Assembly (NCBI RefSeq): GCF_037200945.1
Contig: NZ_JBBCGP010000001.1
Location: 868,001 to 932,000, forward strand
DNA from: Methylovirgula sp.
GTDB taxonomy: Bacteria > Pseudomonadota > Alphaproteobacteria > Rhizobiales > Beijerinckiaceae
DNA length: 64,000 nt
Reading direction: 5' to 3'
Each line of letters starts with the position of its first letter. Within the stretch, counting starts at the first letter, position 1. Below are positions 15,773 through 25,171 of the stretch, piece after piece. A program made the translations under genes and the position numbers. The notes below the pieces were generated by a model that saw only the letters and a list, made by a program, of their open reading frames with translations, searched no databases and was not told the DNA's origin.

Positions 15773-16828
15773 ATGCTCAAAGTCGCGCAGAGCCATCATC
15801 TCGAAGACGTCTTGCAGGACTTGACCGCGCAGGATGCCTCGTTTGCGCCCGTCGCCGCGCTTGTCCACGAGATCGCCCGCGCCGCCTTCGAAATGGCGGA
15901 TCTGATTTCGCTCGGCCTGCTTGGCGGTGACGGTGCCGCTGCCGTCGGCGACGTCAACGCTGGCGGCGATGTGCAGAAGCATCTCGACGTGTTCGGCAAT
16001 GACCTCTTTGTCAACGCGCTCCGCCGCGCGCCTGTCGCCGCTGTCCTGTCGGAAGAGTTGGACGAGCCGCTGGTTCTCGACCCGCAGGCGACGCTTGCCG
16101 TCGCGATGGATCCGGTTGATGGATCGTCCAACATCAATGCCAATGTTTCGATCGGGACGATCTTCTCGATACTGCCCGTCGTGCCGGGCGCCAGCGACCC
16201 CAGAGCGCATTTTCTGCAGCCGGGCCGTAACCAATTGGCCGGGGGGTTCGTCATCTACGGGCCGCAAACGGGACTCGTTCTCGGGGCAGCGGGAACGACG
16301 CAGATTTTCATTCTCGACCGGCGCATTGGCGCCTTTGTGCGGACGCATGACGGCATCAATATTCCGCGCAAGTCGAAGGAATATGCGATCAACGCTTCGA
16401 ACTACCGGCACTGGGCCCCATCGGTACGCACGTTCGTCGACGATTGCATCAAGGGCACGGAAGGCCCCCTCGGGCAGGAACAGAACATGCGTTGGATCGC
16501 GTCGCTCGTCGCGGAAGCCTATCGCATCCTGGCGCGCGGCGGCGTGTTCCTTTATCCAGGCGATATGCGCCAAGGTTATAGCGCGGGTCGGCTGCGGCTT
16601 ATCTATGAGGCAAATCCGATCAGTCTGATCATCGAAAACGCGGGCGGCACGGCGACCGATTGCGCCCGTCGCATTCTCGACATTCAGCCGACCGACATTC
16701 ACGCGCGTACACCTTTCGTCTTCGGCTCGGATGAGGTCGTGCGTCTGATCACGCGCTATCATACCGATCCGCAGTTTTCGGCGGAACATTCGCCGCTTTT
16801 CGGCCGCCGCGGTCTGATGCGGTTCTGA
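15773..16828 (+). CDS. cbbF: Fructose-1,6-bisphosphatase class I
   Basis: A 351-residue class I FBPase. The metal-binding motif DPVDGSSN is at residues 113-120, preceded by SEE at 94-96. It hydrolyses fructose 1,6-bisphosphate to fructose 6-phosphate (and in autotrophs may also act on sedoheptulose bisphosphate) in RuBP regeneration. It is the first gene of the cbb operon, divergent from cbbR. AGGGTGGG precedes ATG 15773. cbbP follows after 10 bases. Confidence 0.95.
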   Translation: MLKVAQSHHLEDVLQDLTAQDASFAPVAALVHEIARAAFEMADLISLGLLGGDGAAAVGDVNAGGDVQKHLDVFGNDLFVNALRRAPVAAVLSEELDEPLVLDPQATLAVAMDPVDGSSNINANVSIGTIFSILPVVPGASDPRAHFLQPGRNQLAGGFVIYGPQTGLVLGAAGTTQIFILDRRIGAFVRTHDGINIPRKSKEYAINASNYRHWAPSVRTFVDDCIKGTEGPLGQEQNMRWIASLVAEAYRILARGGVFLYPGDMRQGYSAGRLRLIYEANPISLIIENAGGTATDCARRILDIQPTDIHARTPFVFGSDEVVRLITRYHTDPQFSAEHSPLFGRRGLMRF

Positions 16829-16838
16829 CGGGGACGCG

Positions 16839-17714
16839 ATGTCGGCAAAACACCCCATCATCTCTGTTACAGGTTCTTCCGGCGCCGGTACGACCTCCGT
16901 GCGGCGGACCTTCGAGCACATTTTCCGGCGCGAGGAGATCGGCGCCGCCTTCATCGAGGGGGACGCGTTTCATCGCTTCGACCGCGACGAGATGCGTCGC
17001 GTCATGAACGAAGAAGAGCAACGCGGTAATAATCATTTCAGCCATTTCGGGCCCACGGCCAATCTTCTCGAAGAACTCGAATCGGTGTTTCGTACCTATG
17101 CCGAGACGGGTCAGGCCAAGACGCGCCACTACGTTCACGATGCAATAGAAGCGGACCTCTATCGCGGAACGCCGGGCCAGTTCACGGATTGGGGGCCGCT
17201 GCCCGCGCAATCCGAGGTGCTTTTCTATGAAGGGCTGCACGGCGCGATCGTAACCGACAAGGTGAATGTCGCGCGTTATGCCGACCTCAAGATCGGCGTC
17301 GTGCCGGTCATCAATCTCGAATGGGTTCAGAAGATCCATCGCGACAAGGCAGCACGCGGCTATTCGAAAGAGGCCGTCACCGACACGATTTTGCGGCGGA
17401 TGCCGGACTATGTGAATTACATCTGTCCGCAATTCACCGAAACCGACATCAATTTCCAACGCGTGCCGACGGTCGATACGTCTAATCCGTTCGCGGCGCG
17501 CTGGATTCCGACCTCGGATGAATCGATGGTCATCATCCGCTTCAAGGATCCCCGCGGCATCGACTTCTCGTACTTACTGTCGATGCTTCACGATAGTTTC
17601 ATGTCGCGGGCCAATTCGATCGTCGTTGGCGGCGGCAAACTCGACCTTGCCATGCAGCTCATCCTGACGCCGATCATTCTGCAATTGGTCGAACGCGCGC
17701 GGCGCGCGCTGTAA
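16839..17714 (+). CDS. cbbP: Phosphoribulokinase
   Basis: A 291-residue kinase of the small, octameric proteobacterial type. The P-loop GSSGAGTTS is at residues 12-20 and the N-terminal ISVTGSSGAG is typical. It phosphorylates ribulose 5-phosphate to ribulose 1,5-bisphosphate, the step unique to the Calvin cycle. It sits between cbbF and cbbT with gaps of 10 and 11 bases, clearly in one transcript. Confidence 0.97.
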   Translation: MSAKHPIISVTGSSGAGTTSVRRTFEHIFRREEIGAAFIEGDAFHRFDRDEMRRVMNEEEQRGNNHFSHFGPTANLLEELESVFRTYAETGQAKTRHYVHDAIEADLYRGTPGQFTDWGPLPAQSEVLFYEGLHGAIVTDKVNVARYADLKIGVVPVINLEWVQKIHRDKAARGYSKEAVTDTILRRMPDYVNYICPQFTETDINFQRVPTVDTSNPFAARWIPTSDESMVIIRFKDPRGIDFSYLLSMLHDSFMSRANSIVVGGGKLDLAMQLILTPIILQLVERARRAL

Positions 17715-17725
17715 AGGAGAATTCA

Positions 17726-19732
17726 ATGAACGTGTTCGCCAAGGCTGAAGCTGCCGTCACACACGACGAGCTTGCCAATGCGATCCGCTTTCTTGCCGTC
17801 GATGCGGTGGAAAAAGCCAATTCCGGCCATCCCGGCATGCCGATGGGCATGGCCGATGTCGCGACGATCCTCTTCACACAATTTTTGAAATTCGATCCGG
17901 CCGATCCCGCATGGCCGGACCGCGACCGCTTCGTGCTGTCGGCCGGTCACGGCTCGATGCTGCTTTATGCGCTTCTCTATCTCACCGGCTATCCGGAGAT
18001 GACGATCGAGGAGATCAAGAATTTCCGCCAGTTCGGTTCGAAGACACCGGGTCATCCCGAATATGGCCATACGCCGGGCGTCGAGACGACGACCGGCCCG
18101 CTCGGCCAGGGTCTTGCCATGGCGGTCGGCATGGCGATTGGTGAAAAGCTTCTCGCCGCGCGTTACGGCGACGGCCTTGTCGATCACCGCACCTATGTGA
18201 TCGCCGGCGATGGCTGCCTGATGGAGGGCGTCAGCCAGGAGGCAATCACGCTCGCCGGCCATCTGAAGCTCTCGAAACTCGTCGTGCTCTGGGATGACAA
18301 CAAGATCACCATCGACGGCGCGGTGAACCTCGCCGATTCGACCGATCAGATCGCGCGTTTCAAAGCCGCTGGCTGGGACGCGTGGCATATCGATGGGCAC
18401 GATCCCAAAGCCATCGCAGAGGCATTGAGCGAGGCGCAGACGTCCGACAGGCCGGTGTTCATCGGCTGCAAGACGACAATCGGTTTCGGCGCGCCCACGA
18501 AGGCCGGCACGCATGGCGTCCATGGCTCGGCACTCGGCGCCGCAGAGATCGCGGCCACGCGCGAGAAGCTCGGCTGGAGCGCGCCGCCCTTCGAAATTCC
18601 AGACGCAATTCTCTCAGCCTGGCGCGGCACGGACGTGCGCGGCAAGGCCGCGCACGAAGCATGGACTGCACGGCACGCGAGCGGCGATGCTGCCGGTTTC
18701 GATCGCGACATTGCAAGCACGCTGAGCCCGGCGCTCGCCGAAACGATCAACGCATTCAAACGCAAAGCGAGCGACGCCAATGCACCACAGGCGACGCGCG
18801 TCTCCTCGCAAAAAACGCTTGATGAGCTGGCAAAAATCCAGGGCAATCTGCTTGGCGGCTCGGCCGATCTGACCGGCTCGAACAATACCAAGGCCGCCGA
18901 TATGAAAGCGGTGACGCCGGGGGATTTCTCCGGCCGCTATCTTCATTACGGCATCCGCGAATTCGGCATGGCCGCGGCCCTGAACGGCCTCGCATTGCAC
19001 GGCGGCTTCATTCCGTACGGCGGCACGTTTCTGGTGTTTGCCGATTATGCGCGCCCGGCGATCCGCCTTTCCGCCCTCATGCGCCAACACGTCGTCTATG
19101 TGTTGACGCATGATTCCATCGGTCTCGGCGAAGATGGGCCGACGCATCAGCCAGTCGAGACGCTCGCCTCGTTGCGGGTGATTCCGCATCTAAATGTCTT
19201 CCGTCCAGCCGATGCGATCGAGACGGCGGAGGCTTGGGAGCTTGCTTTGCAGCTTTCCGAGGCGCCGTCTGTGCTGGCCCTGTCGCGGCAAAATTTGCCG
19301 GTTCTGCGCCGCACGCATACCAACGAAAACCTTTCCGCGAAGGGCGCCTATGTGCTGCGCGAAGTGGCTGGCGAACGCGATGTCACGCTCATCGCCACTG
19401 GCTCCGAGGTCTCGCTCGCGGTCGCTGCAGCGGACGAACTCGCAAAAGATAGTGTCAAGGCCGCGGTCATCTCGCTGCCGTGTTTTGAACTTTTCGCCGC
19501 GCAGGAACCTGGCTATCGCGCCGCCGTTCTCGGTCAGGCACCGCGGATCGGCATAGAGGCTGCATTGCGCCAGGGATGGGGCGCAGTTCTGGCGCCTGAG
19601 GACTATTTCATCGGCATGAAGGATTTCGGCGCCAGCGCGCCTGCCGGTGATCTCTACAAACATTTCGGCATCACAATTGAGGCCATCGTGAATGCGGCAC
19701 GTGCCGCGGCCGGCCATGGAACTGTAAGCTGA
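17726..19732 (+). CDS. cbbT: Transketolase
   Basis: A 668-residue transketolase with the thiamine diphosphate motif GDGCLMEG...WDDNKITIDG, N-terminal SGHPGMPMGMADVATILF, and the pyrimidine-binding and C-terminal domains. It moves two-carbon units between sugar phosphates and here serves RuBP regeneration. AAAGGAGA lies just upstream of ATG 17726. As the third gene of the cbb operon it is cbbT; whether the genome has a second housekeeping tkt cannot be seen. Confidence 0.96.
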   Translation: MNVFAKAEAAVTHDELANAIRFLAVDAVEKANSGHPGMPMGMADVATILFTQFLKFDPADPAWPDRDRFVLSAGHGSMLLYALLYLTGYPEMTIEEIKNFRQFGSKTPGHPEYGHTPGVETTTGPLGQGLAMAVGMAIGEKLLAARYGDGLVDHRTYVIAGDGCLMEGVSQEAITLAGHLKLSKLVVLWDDNKITIDGAVNLADSTDQIARFKAAGWDAWHIDGHDPKAIAEALSEAQTSDRPVFIGCKTTIGFGAPTKAGTHGVHGSALGAAEIAATREKLGWSAPPFEIPDAILSAWRGTDVRGKAAHEAWTARHASGDAAGFDRDIASTLSPALAETINAFKRKASDANAPQATRVSSQKTLDELAKIQGNLLGGSADLTGSNNTKAADMKAVTPGDFSGRYLHYGIREFGMAAALNGLALHGGFIPYGGTFLVFADYARPAIRLSALMRQHVVYVLTHDSIGLGEDGPTHQPVETLASLRVIPHLNVFRPADAIETAEAWELALQLSEAPSVLALSRQNLPVLRRTHTNENLSAKGAYVLREVAGERDVTLIATGSEVSLAVAAADELAKDSVKAAVISLPCFELFAAQEPGYRAAVLGQAPRIGIEAALRQGWGAVLAPEDYFIGMKDFGASAPAGDLYKHFGITIEAIVNAARAAAGHGTVS

Positions 19733-19779
19733 CGGTATCGCTTTCGCGGGGGCGCCAACGACCTTTAAGGAGTCGCGAC

Positions 19780-21240
19780 ATGCTCGACAAGAAATCGCCC
19801 GCCGAGAAGCGCAGCCGCTATTCGGCGGGTGTGATGGAATATCGCGATATGGGCTATTGGCAGCCCGATTACGAGCCGAAGGACACCGACATCCTCGCGG
19901 TCTTTCGCGTCACGCCGCAGGATGGCGTCGATCCGATTGAGGCGGCTGCCGCCGTTGCCGGCGAATCTTCAACCGCGACCTGGACCGTTGTCTGGACGGA
20001 TCGACTCACCGCCAGCGAGAAATATCGCGCCAAATGCTATCGCGTCGACCCGGTGCCAAATGCGCCCGGCTCCTATTTCGCCTTCATCGCCTATGATCTC
20101 GATCTCTTCGAGCCGGGCTCGATCGCCAATTTGTCCGCTTCGATCATCGGCAATGTTTTCGGCTTCAAACCGCTGAAAGGCCTGCGGCTCGAAGACATGC
20201 GCTTCCCCGTCGCCTATGTGAAGACCTTCCAGGGCCCGGCGACCGGCATTGTCGTCGAGCGCGAGCGCCTCGATAAATTTGGCCGGCCGCTGCTCGGCGC
20301 GACTGTGAAACCGAAGCTCGGCCTTTCTGGCCGCAATTACGGCCGCGTGGTCTACGAGGCGCTGAAGGGTGGGCTCGACTTCACCAAGGACGACGAGAAC
20401 ATCAATTCACAACCCTTCATGCATTGGCGCGAGCGTTTTCTCTATTGCATGGAAGCCGTGGCGAAGGCCGAGGCTTTAACCGGCGAAATCAAGGGCACCT
20501 ATCTCAACGTCACCGCCGCGACGATGGAGGACATGTACGAGCGCGCCGATTTCGCCAAGCAACTCGGCTCCGTCATCGTCATGATCGATCTTGTCGTCGG
20601 CTATACGGCGATCCAGTCAATGGCCAAATGGGCGCGCCGGAATAATATCGTCTTGCATCTGCATCGCGCCGGCCATTCGACTTATACGCGGCAGAAGTCG
20701 CATGGCGTGTCGTTCCGCGTCATCGCGAAATGGATGCGCCTCGCCGGCGTCGATCACATTCATGCCGGCACGGTCGTCGGCAAACTCGAAGGCGACCCCA
20801 ATAACGTGCGCGGCTATTACGACATCTGCCGCGAGGACTATAATCCGGTTGCGCTCGAACACGGCATCTTCTTCGATCAGCACTGGGCGTCGCTCAACAA
20901 GCTCATGCCCGTTGCCTCCGGCGGCATTCACGCTGGACAGATGCACCAGCTCATCGACTTGCTCGGCGAAGATTGCGTGCTGCAATTCGGCGGCGGTACG
21001 ATCGGCCATCCGATGGGAATCGAAGCCGGCGCGACGGCCAACCGCGTGGCGCTCGAAGCGATGATCTTCGCCCGCAACGCTGGACGCGATTTGCTGAACG
21101 AAGGTCAGGAGATCCTCGAACAGGCGGCGAAGACCTGTCTGCCGCTGCGCCAGGCGCTCGAGACGTGGAAGGACGTGACCTTCAATTATTCCTCGACCGA
21201 CACGCCGGATTTCGTACCGACCGCCACCGCGGCGCAGTAA
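19780..21240 (+). CDS. cbbL: RuBisCO large subunit, form I (red type, IC)
   Basis: A 486-residue large subunit. The active-site segment GGLDFTKDDEN carries the carbamylated lysine (Lys203) and the Mg2+ ligands Asp205 and Glu206; KPKLGLSGRNYGR and GTVVGKLEGDP are also present. The length, N-terminus (KSPAEKRSRYSAGVMEYRDM) and the neighbouring cbbX place it in the red-type form IC of proteobacteria. It fixes CO2 on ribulose 1,5-bisphosphate. AAGGAG precedes ATG 19780. The gene is separated from cbbS by a 66-base gap that contains a palindromic repeat element. Confidence 0.98.
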   Translation: MLDKKSPAEKRSRYSAGVMEYRDMGYWQPDYEPKDTDILAVFRVTPQDGVDPIEAAAAVAGESSTATWTVVWTDRLTASEKYRAKCYRVDPVPNAPGSYFAFIAYDLDLFEPGSIANLSASIIGNVFGFKPLKGLRLEDMRFPVAYVKTFQGPATGIVVERERLDKFGRPLLGATVKPKLGLSGRNYGRVVYEALKGGLDFTKDDENINSQPFMHWRERFLYCMEAVAKAEALTGEIKGTYLNVTAATMEDMYERADFAKQLGSVIVMIDLVVGYTAIQSMAKWARRNNIVLHLHRAGHSTYTRQKSHGVSFRVIAKWMRLAGVDHIHAGTVVGKLEGDPNNVRGYYDICREDYNPVALEHGIFFDQHWASLNKLMPVASGGIHAGQMHQLIDLLGEDCVLQFGGGTIGHPMGIEAGATANRVALEAMIFARNAGRDLLNEGQEILEQAAKTCLPLRQALETWKDVTFNYSSTDTPDFVPTATAAQ

Positions 21241-21282
21241 GCATGATTCCGAAAAGTTGCAGACTTTCGGACAAGATCCTGC
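21241..21282. repeat. Palindromic intergenic element (copy C) between cbbL and cbbS
   Basis: Starting directly after the cbbL stop codon, outer GCATGAT pairs imperfectly with ATCCTGC and an inner CCGAAAAG pairs with CTTTCGG. It is the same family as copies at 7467 and 50803. In the transcript it would fold as a hairpin between the large and small subunit reading frames. Confidence 0.65.
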
Positions 21283-21306
21283 GCTGACATGAATAGGAGA
21301 ACGAAA

Positions 21307-21711
21307 ATGCGCGTGACCCAAGGCTGCTTTTCGTACCTGCCGGAATTGAGCGATGCGGACATCCGCGCGCAAGTCCAATATTGCATCGACAGAGGCTGGG
21401 CGGTGAACATCGAATTCACCGATGATCCACACCCGCGGAACACTTATTGGGAGATGTGGGGCCTGCCGATGTTCGACATCAAGGATGCGGCGGCGGTGAT
21501 GCTTGAACTCAACGCCTGTCGCAAGGTGCATGCGGGACGCAGATACATCCGCCTCTCCGGCTTCGACTCTTCGCATGGCTGGGAGAGTGTGCGCATCTCC
21601 TTCATCGTCGGCCGGCCCGCAGAAGAGCCTGGCTTCATTCTGACGCGCAACGAGCTTGGCAGCCAGGCGATTCAATACACATTGCAGGCGCGCCCGCTGG
21701 CGAACGTCTGA
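21307..21711 (+). CDS. cbbS: RuBisCO small subunit, form I
   Basis: A 134-residue small subunit with the family start MRVTQGCFSYLPELSDADI, the motif NTYWEMWGLPMFDIKD and the extended C-terminal hairpin region (SFIVGRPAEEPGFILTRNE) typical of red-type enzymes. Eight copies cap the L8S8 holoenzyme. AGGAG at 21295-21299 selects ATG 21307 over an upstream ATG at 21289. cbbX follows after nine bases. Confidence 0.97.
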   Translation: MRVTQGCFSYLPELSDADIRAQVQYCIDRGWAVNIEFTDDPHPRNTYWEMWGLPMFDIKDAAAVMLELNACRKVHAGRRYIRLSGFDSSHGWESVRISFIVGRPAEEPGFILTRNELGSQAIQYTLQARPLANV

Positions 21712-21720
21712 GGTTGTGGC

Positions 21721-22629
21721 ATGACAGAGCCACTGGCAACTGAAACCTCGCCGATCGCGATCGACCTGCACAAGGAGCTGGCTGAAACGCAGGTCGGCGA
21801 AATCCTCGACGAGCTTGACCGCGAACTCATCGGCCTCGTGCCAGTAAAAACGCGTATCCGCCAGATCGCCGCTTTGTTGGTCGTCGATCGCGTCCGCAAA
21901 CGCATGGGCCTTGTGACGGAAACGCCGACGCTGCACATGAGCTTCACTGGTAATCCCGGCACAGGCAAAACCACCGTAGCGCTCAGAATGGCCGAGATTC
22001 TCCACAAGCTCGGCTACATCCGCCGCGGCCATCTCGTCTCGGTTACGCGCGACGATCTCGTCGGCCAATATATCGGCCACACCGCGCCGAAGACGAAGGA
22101 AGTCCTGAAGAAGGCAATGGGCGGCGTGCTGTTTATCGATGAAGCCTATTATCTCTACCGGCCGGAGAACGAGCGCGATTACGGGCAGGAAGCGATCGAA
22201 ATCCTGCTGCAAGTGATGGAGAACCAGCGCGACGATCTGGTCGTCATCTTTGCCGGCTATGCTGAAAGGATGGATAAATTCTTCCGCGCCAATCCAGGCT
22301 TCCGCTCGCGCATCGCGCATCACATCGACTTTCCGGATTATAGCGACGAGGAGCTGATGAGCATTGCCGAGATGATGCTGACGTCGCTCAGCTATCATTT
22401 CGATGCCGAAGGCGCGGCGACCTTCCGAGATTACATCGCCGCGCGGCGCAAACAGCCGCATTTCGCCAACGCCCGTTCGATCCGCAATGCGCTCGACCGG
22501 ATGCGGTTACGCCAAGCCAACCGCCAATTCGAGCGCCCCGGCCTTGTGACGCTCGACGATCTGACGACGATCTCTGCGCAGGATGTACGTGCGAGTCGCG
22601 TGTTCAGCCAGGCCCCGCCACAGAGTTGA
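21721..22629 (+). CDS. cbbX: Red-type RuBisCO activase CbbX (AAA+)
   Basis: A 302-residue AAA+ ATPase. Walker A GNPGTGKTT is at residues 77-85 and Walker B VLFIDEAYYL at about 136-145. CbbX hexamers, stimulated by RuBP, pull the C-terminus of the red-type large subunit to release inhibitory sugar phosphates. It is the last gene of the cbb operon and is followed immediately by a convergent membrane-protein gene (one base between stops), with no obvious terminator. Confidence 0.97.
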   Translation: MTEPLATETSPIAIDLHKELAETQVGEILDELDRELIGLVPVKTRIRQIAALLVVDRVRKRMGLVTETPTLHMSFTGNPGTGKTTVALRMAEILHKLGYIRRGHLVSVTRDDLVGQYIGHTAPKTKEVLKKAMGGVLFIDEAYYLYRPENERDYGQEAIEILLQVMENQRDDLVVIFAGYAERMDKFFRANPGFRSRIAHHIDFPDYSDEELMSIAEMMLTSLSYHFDAEGAATFRDYIAARRKQPHFANARSIRNALDRMRLRQANRQFERPGLVTLDDLTTISAQDVRASRVFSQAPPQS

Positions 22630-22630
22630 T

Positions 22631-24079
22631 TTATTTTTCGTGCCTCAGGCACCAGGTGATGGAATCGTTCCAGCTCGACGACGTTGTCCAGGTCTTGATC
22701 GCATCCGCGCTCGTCTTGCAATTTTCTTCAAGCAAATAGTCTGACGCGACGTGCGGCCGCATCGCAAGATGTGCGAAGTTCATGTCCGCCAGCCATTTGC
22801 CGGGAGAGCCATGGCGCAAGCGATGCAACAGATCGAGCAAAATTCGCCGATCCGAAAAGTTGTTAACCGCATCGGCACGGCCGTAATATTGGATGACGCC
22901 GAGTTCACCGGCTATCTTGAACTCGTCAATCGGAATATGCGCGTTCATCCAATCGGCGATGGCACGATATTGTGCGATCGTGCCGAGATTGGTGGTGATC
23001 GGCATTTGCCTGCGCACTATCGCGGCTTCGGCGCATGTTGCCGCGCCAGCAAAAATGATCGCGGCCGCAAGTCCCAGCGCGACGCGACGCGAGACACGTT
23101 CCGCCATTGCAACGAGGCCTGCGGAGCCGATCAGCACCACGGCGCCGATAAGAATTCCATAATACCAATGATAAGGCGGCAGATTGAGCAGGCCGTAGGC
23201 GATATATTGTACGAGCGCCAACCCGCCGACGAGCACGACGAAGGCGCGCCAGAGCCAATTGCCTTTTGCAAGCGCCAGGCCGAAAGGAACGAAGACAGCG
23301 AGGATGAGCGAGAGGAAGGTCGCGACGGGATATTTATGATAGTAGAGCGCCAGTCCGTTCGCGAACGAAAAGCCGTGCCAGGCGGCTTCCTTACGTTTGA
23401 TAAAATAAGTGTCCGGAATCATCGAGCCGAGATCGAACCAGGAAAATACGCTCCAGGCGCCGACTATCAGGACAAAGCCGATCATGACCTTGCCGAATTG
23501 CGGCACTTGTCGCGCTGCGACCATCAGGATGAAAAGCGGAGCGAGCAGCAAAACACCGTCAGGCCGCGCGAGAACCAGAAGTCCCGCCGCAAGGCCAAGC
23601 GGCAGATAGCGCTCCAGAACATAAGCGATGCAACAGCCGAGCAGGATGGCGATGAAGAGATAGGTTTCGAGGCCAGAGGTCGAAACGAGCAGCGGATTCG
23701 TGAACAGCGCAAGCGTCGCGACATAAGCCCAGAAGGGCGGAAAATATATGCAGCGCGCCGTGAATTTGAGAGCGAAGAAGATGACGGCAGCCAGAAGGCA
23801 TTCCAGCGCGTAGACGGCCCAGAGCCCGGAGAGCCCGGCCCTGATCAGTGCGCTGGGCAGCAGAACGTTGAGCGGCGATGTCGCGGCATTGGAGACATAG
23901 GGAAAGTGCATTCCCCAAACACCGCTTTCACCGAACGTTCGCGCGTAAGCCAGGTTTATGAACGCGTCGTCGACATAGATTTCATGAAACAGATACAGAA
24001 ACGCAAATAGAGCGCCGAGAAATAGGAGATCTATCGCGTGGCGTGTGAGCGGGCCGTGAGATTCTTTACGTTTTGGCAT
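22631..24079 (-). CDS. Polytopic membrane protein, GT-C glycosyltransferase-like
   Basis: A 482-residue protein with about ten to eleven hydrophobic helices and a soluble C-terminal domain of roughly 120 residues. The first external loop carries an acidic motif YVDDAF (Asp37, Asp38), the position of the catalytic acidic residues in GT-C enzymes that use polyprenyl-linked sugars. The family cannot be named from the sequence alone. It is convergent with cbbX and divergent from the phosphate transporter-like gene, so it is probably a single-gene unit. Confidence 0.6.
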   Translation of the reverse strand: MPKRKESHGPLTRHAIDLLFLGALFAFLYLFHEIYVDDAFINLAYARTFGESGVWGMHFPYVSNAATSPLNVLLPSALIRAGLSGLWAVYALECLLAAVIFFALKFTARCIYFPPFWAYVATLALFTNPLLVSTSGLETYLFIAILLGCCIAYVLERYLPLGLAAGLLVLARPDGVLLLAPLFILMVAARQVPQFGKVMIGFVLIVGAWSVFSWFDLGSMIPDTYFIKRKEAAWHGFSFANGLALYYHKYPVATFLSLILAVFVPFGLALAKGNWLWRAFVVLVGGLALVQYIAYGLLNLPPYHWYYGILIGAVVLIGSAGLVAMAERVSRRVALGLAAAIIFAGAATCAEAAIVRRQMPITTNLGTIAQYRAIADWMNAHIPIDEFKIAGELGVIQYYGRADAVNNFSDRRILLDLLHRLRHGSPGKWLADMNFAHLAMRPHVASDYLLEENCKTSADAIKTWTTSSSWNDSITWCLRHEK

Positions 24080-24199
24080 GACGAACGGCCGCCCCGAGCG
24101 ATGCTGACGATCAGCTCTCCTATAAAGCGCCTATAATGGATTAAATCCTTAAAGCCTGGCTTGCGAAGCAATTCGCGCCGGAAGCCCTAAGGGACGGGG

Positions 24200-25171
24200 A
24201 TGGAAACTTTTTTGACAGCCGGCTTGGTGCTCTCCGGCCTATTCTTCGGCTGGACGATCGGCTCGCATTACACCGGCGCGACGATGGGCATGGCCTATGG
24301 CGCCGGAATTATCAAAAATCCCATGACGGCCTTGGCTCTCATCGCGACCTTCGTCCTGCTTGGCGCGACCTTCGCGAGCAGCCATGTGGTCGAGACCATC
24401 GGCTCCGGCATCATCCCCGCCCGATTCATGACCCCCCTCGGCGGCATGGTGATGATGCTGACCGCGGCGTTCGTGACGGCAGCCAATACCTACATGAAAT
24501 GGCCGGTCTCGACCTCACAGCTCGCCTGCTTTTCTGTCGTTGGCGCCGGTCTCGGTATGGGGGCGCCGGTCAATTGGTCGAGCACAGTGATCCTGTTGTT
24601 CGTGACTTGGATCGGCACACCGCTTGTCAGCGCGCTGCTCGGTTTCGTTCTCACGCGCCTCATCGATCTCGCGATGCGGCAGCACTCTGGGCTCAAGACG
24701 CGTATGTTGCGCTGGGCTTTGCTCGCGGGCTGTTGCTATGCCGCTTATACCCTTGGCGCGAACAATACCGGCAATGCCGTCGGCGTCTTCTATGGGCTGA
24801 AGCTCGCGACACCGATGAAGGCCGGTTTTGCCGGGGGTCTCGTCATGGCACTCGGAGCTTTGACCTGGGGGCGGCCGATCCTCGAAAAAATGGGCAAAGG
24901 CATCGCTGAGCTTGACCTAAATATGGGCGTCGGCGCCAAGCTCGCGCAGAGCTTGACTGCGCATACCGCGGCGATCTGCGGCTATCCGACATCGATGAAT
25001 CAGGCGCTCATTGGCGGCCTCGCCGGCGCCGGCCGCGCGAGGGGCCGTAACACATTAAATCGGCGCGCCCTGACGGAGATTGTCTTTTCCTGGTTCTTTA
25101 CGCCGATCCTCGCCGGCGCCGCCTCGTTCCTGCTTTACATTTTGGCGTCACGTGCGCTCGGCGTCCGCTAA
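24200..25171 (+). CDS. PiT-family inorganic anion transporter (phosphate, possibly sulfate)
   Basis: A 323-residue membrane protein with about nine helices and the internal duplication of the PiT family. The repeated signature is seen as GWTIGSHYTGATMGMAYG near the N-terminus and TLGANNTGNAVGVFYG in the second half (compare GANDVANA in PiT). PiT members carry phosphate, usually with protons or sodium; shorter members of the superfamily (CysP) carry sulfate. There is no pit accessory or sulfate assimilation gene beside it, so the anion is not settled. GGGAC/GGGG upstream supports ATG 24200. Its 3' end overlaps the convergent gene by four bases. Confidence 0.8.
   Translation: METFLTAGLVLSGLFFGWTIGSHYTGATMGMAYGAGIIKNPMTALALIATFVLLGATFASSHVVETIGSGIIPARFMTPLGGMVMMLTAAFVTAANTYMKWPVSTSQLACFSVVGAGLGMGAPVNWSSTVILLFVTWIGTPLVSALLGFVLTRLIDLAMRQHSGLKTRMLRWALLAGCCYAAYTLGANNTGNAVGVFYGLKLATPMKAGFAGGLVMALGALTWGRPILEKMGKGIAELDLNMGVGAKLAQSLTAHTAAICGYPTSMNQALIGGLAGAGRARGRNTLNRRALTEIVFSWFFTPILAGAASFLLYILASRALGVR

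Noticed and set aside
20617..22461. A 614-codon minus-strand frame over cbbL, cbbS and cbbX
   Set aside because: Spans three well-identified genes on the opposite strand; shadow frame.
22630..22630. A terminator expected between cbbX and the convergent gene
   Set aside because: The stops are one base apart and no GC stem with a T-run is visible near them.
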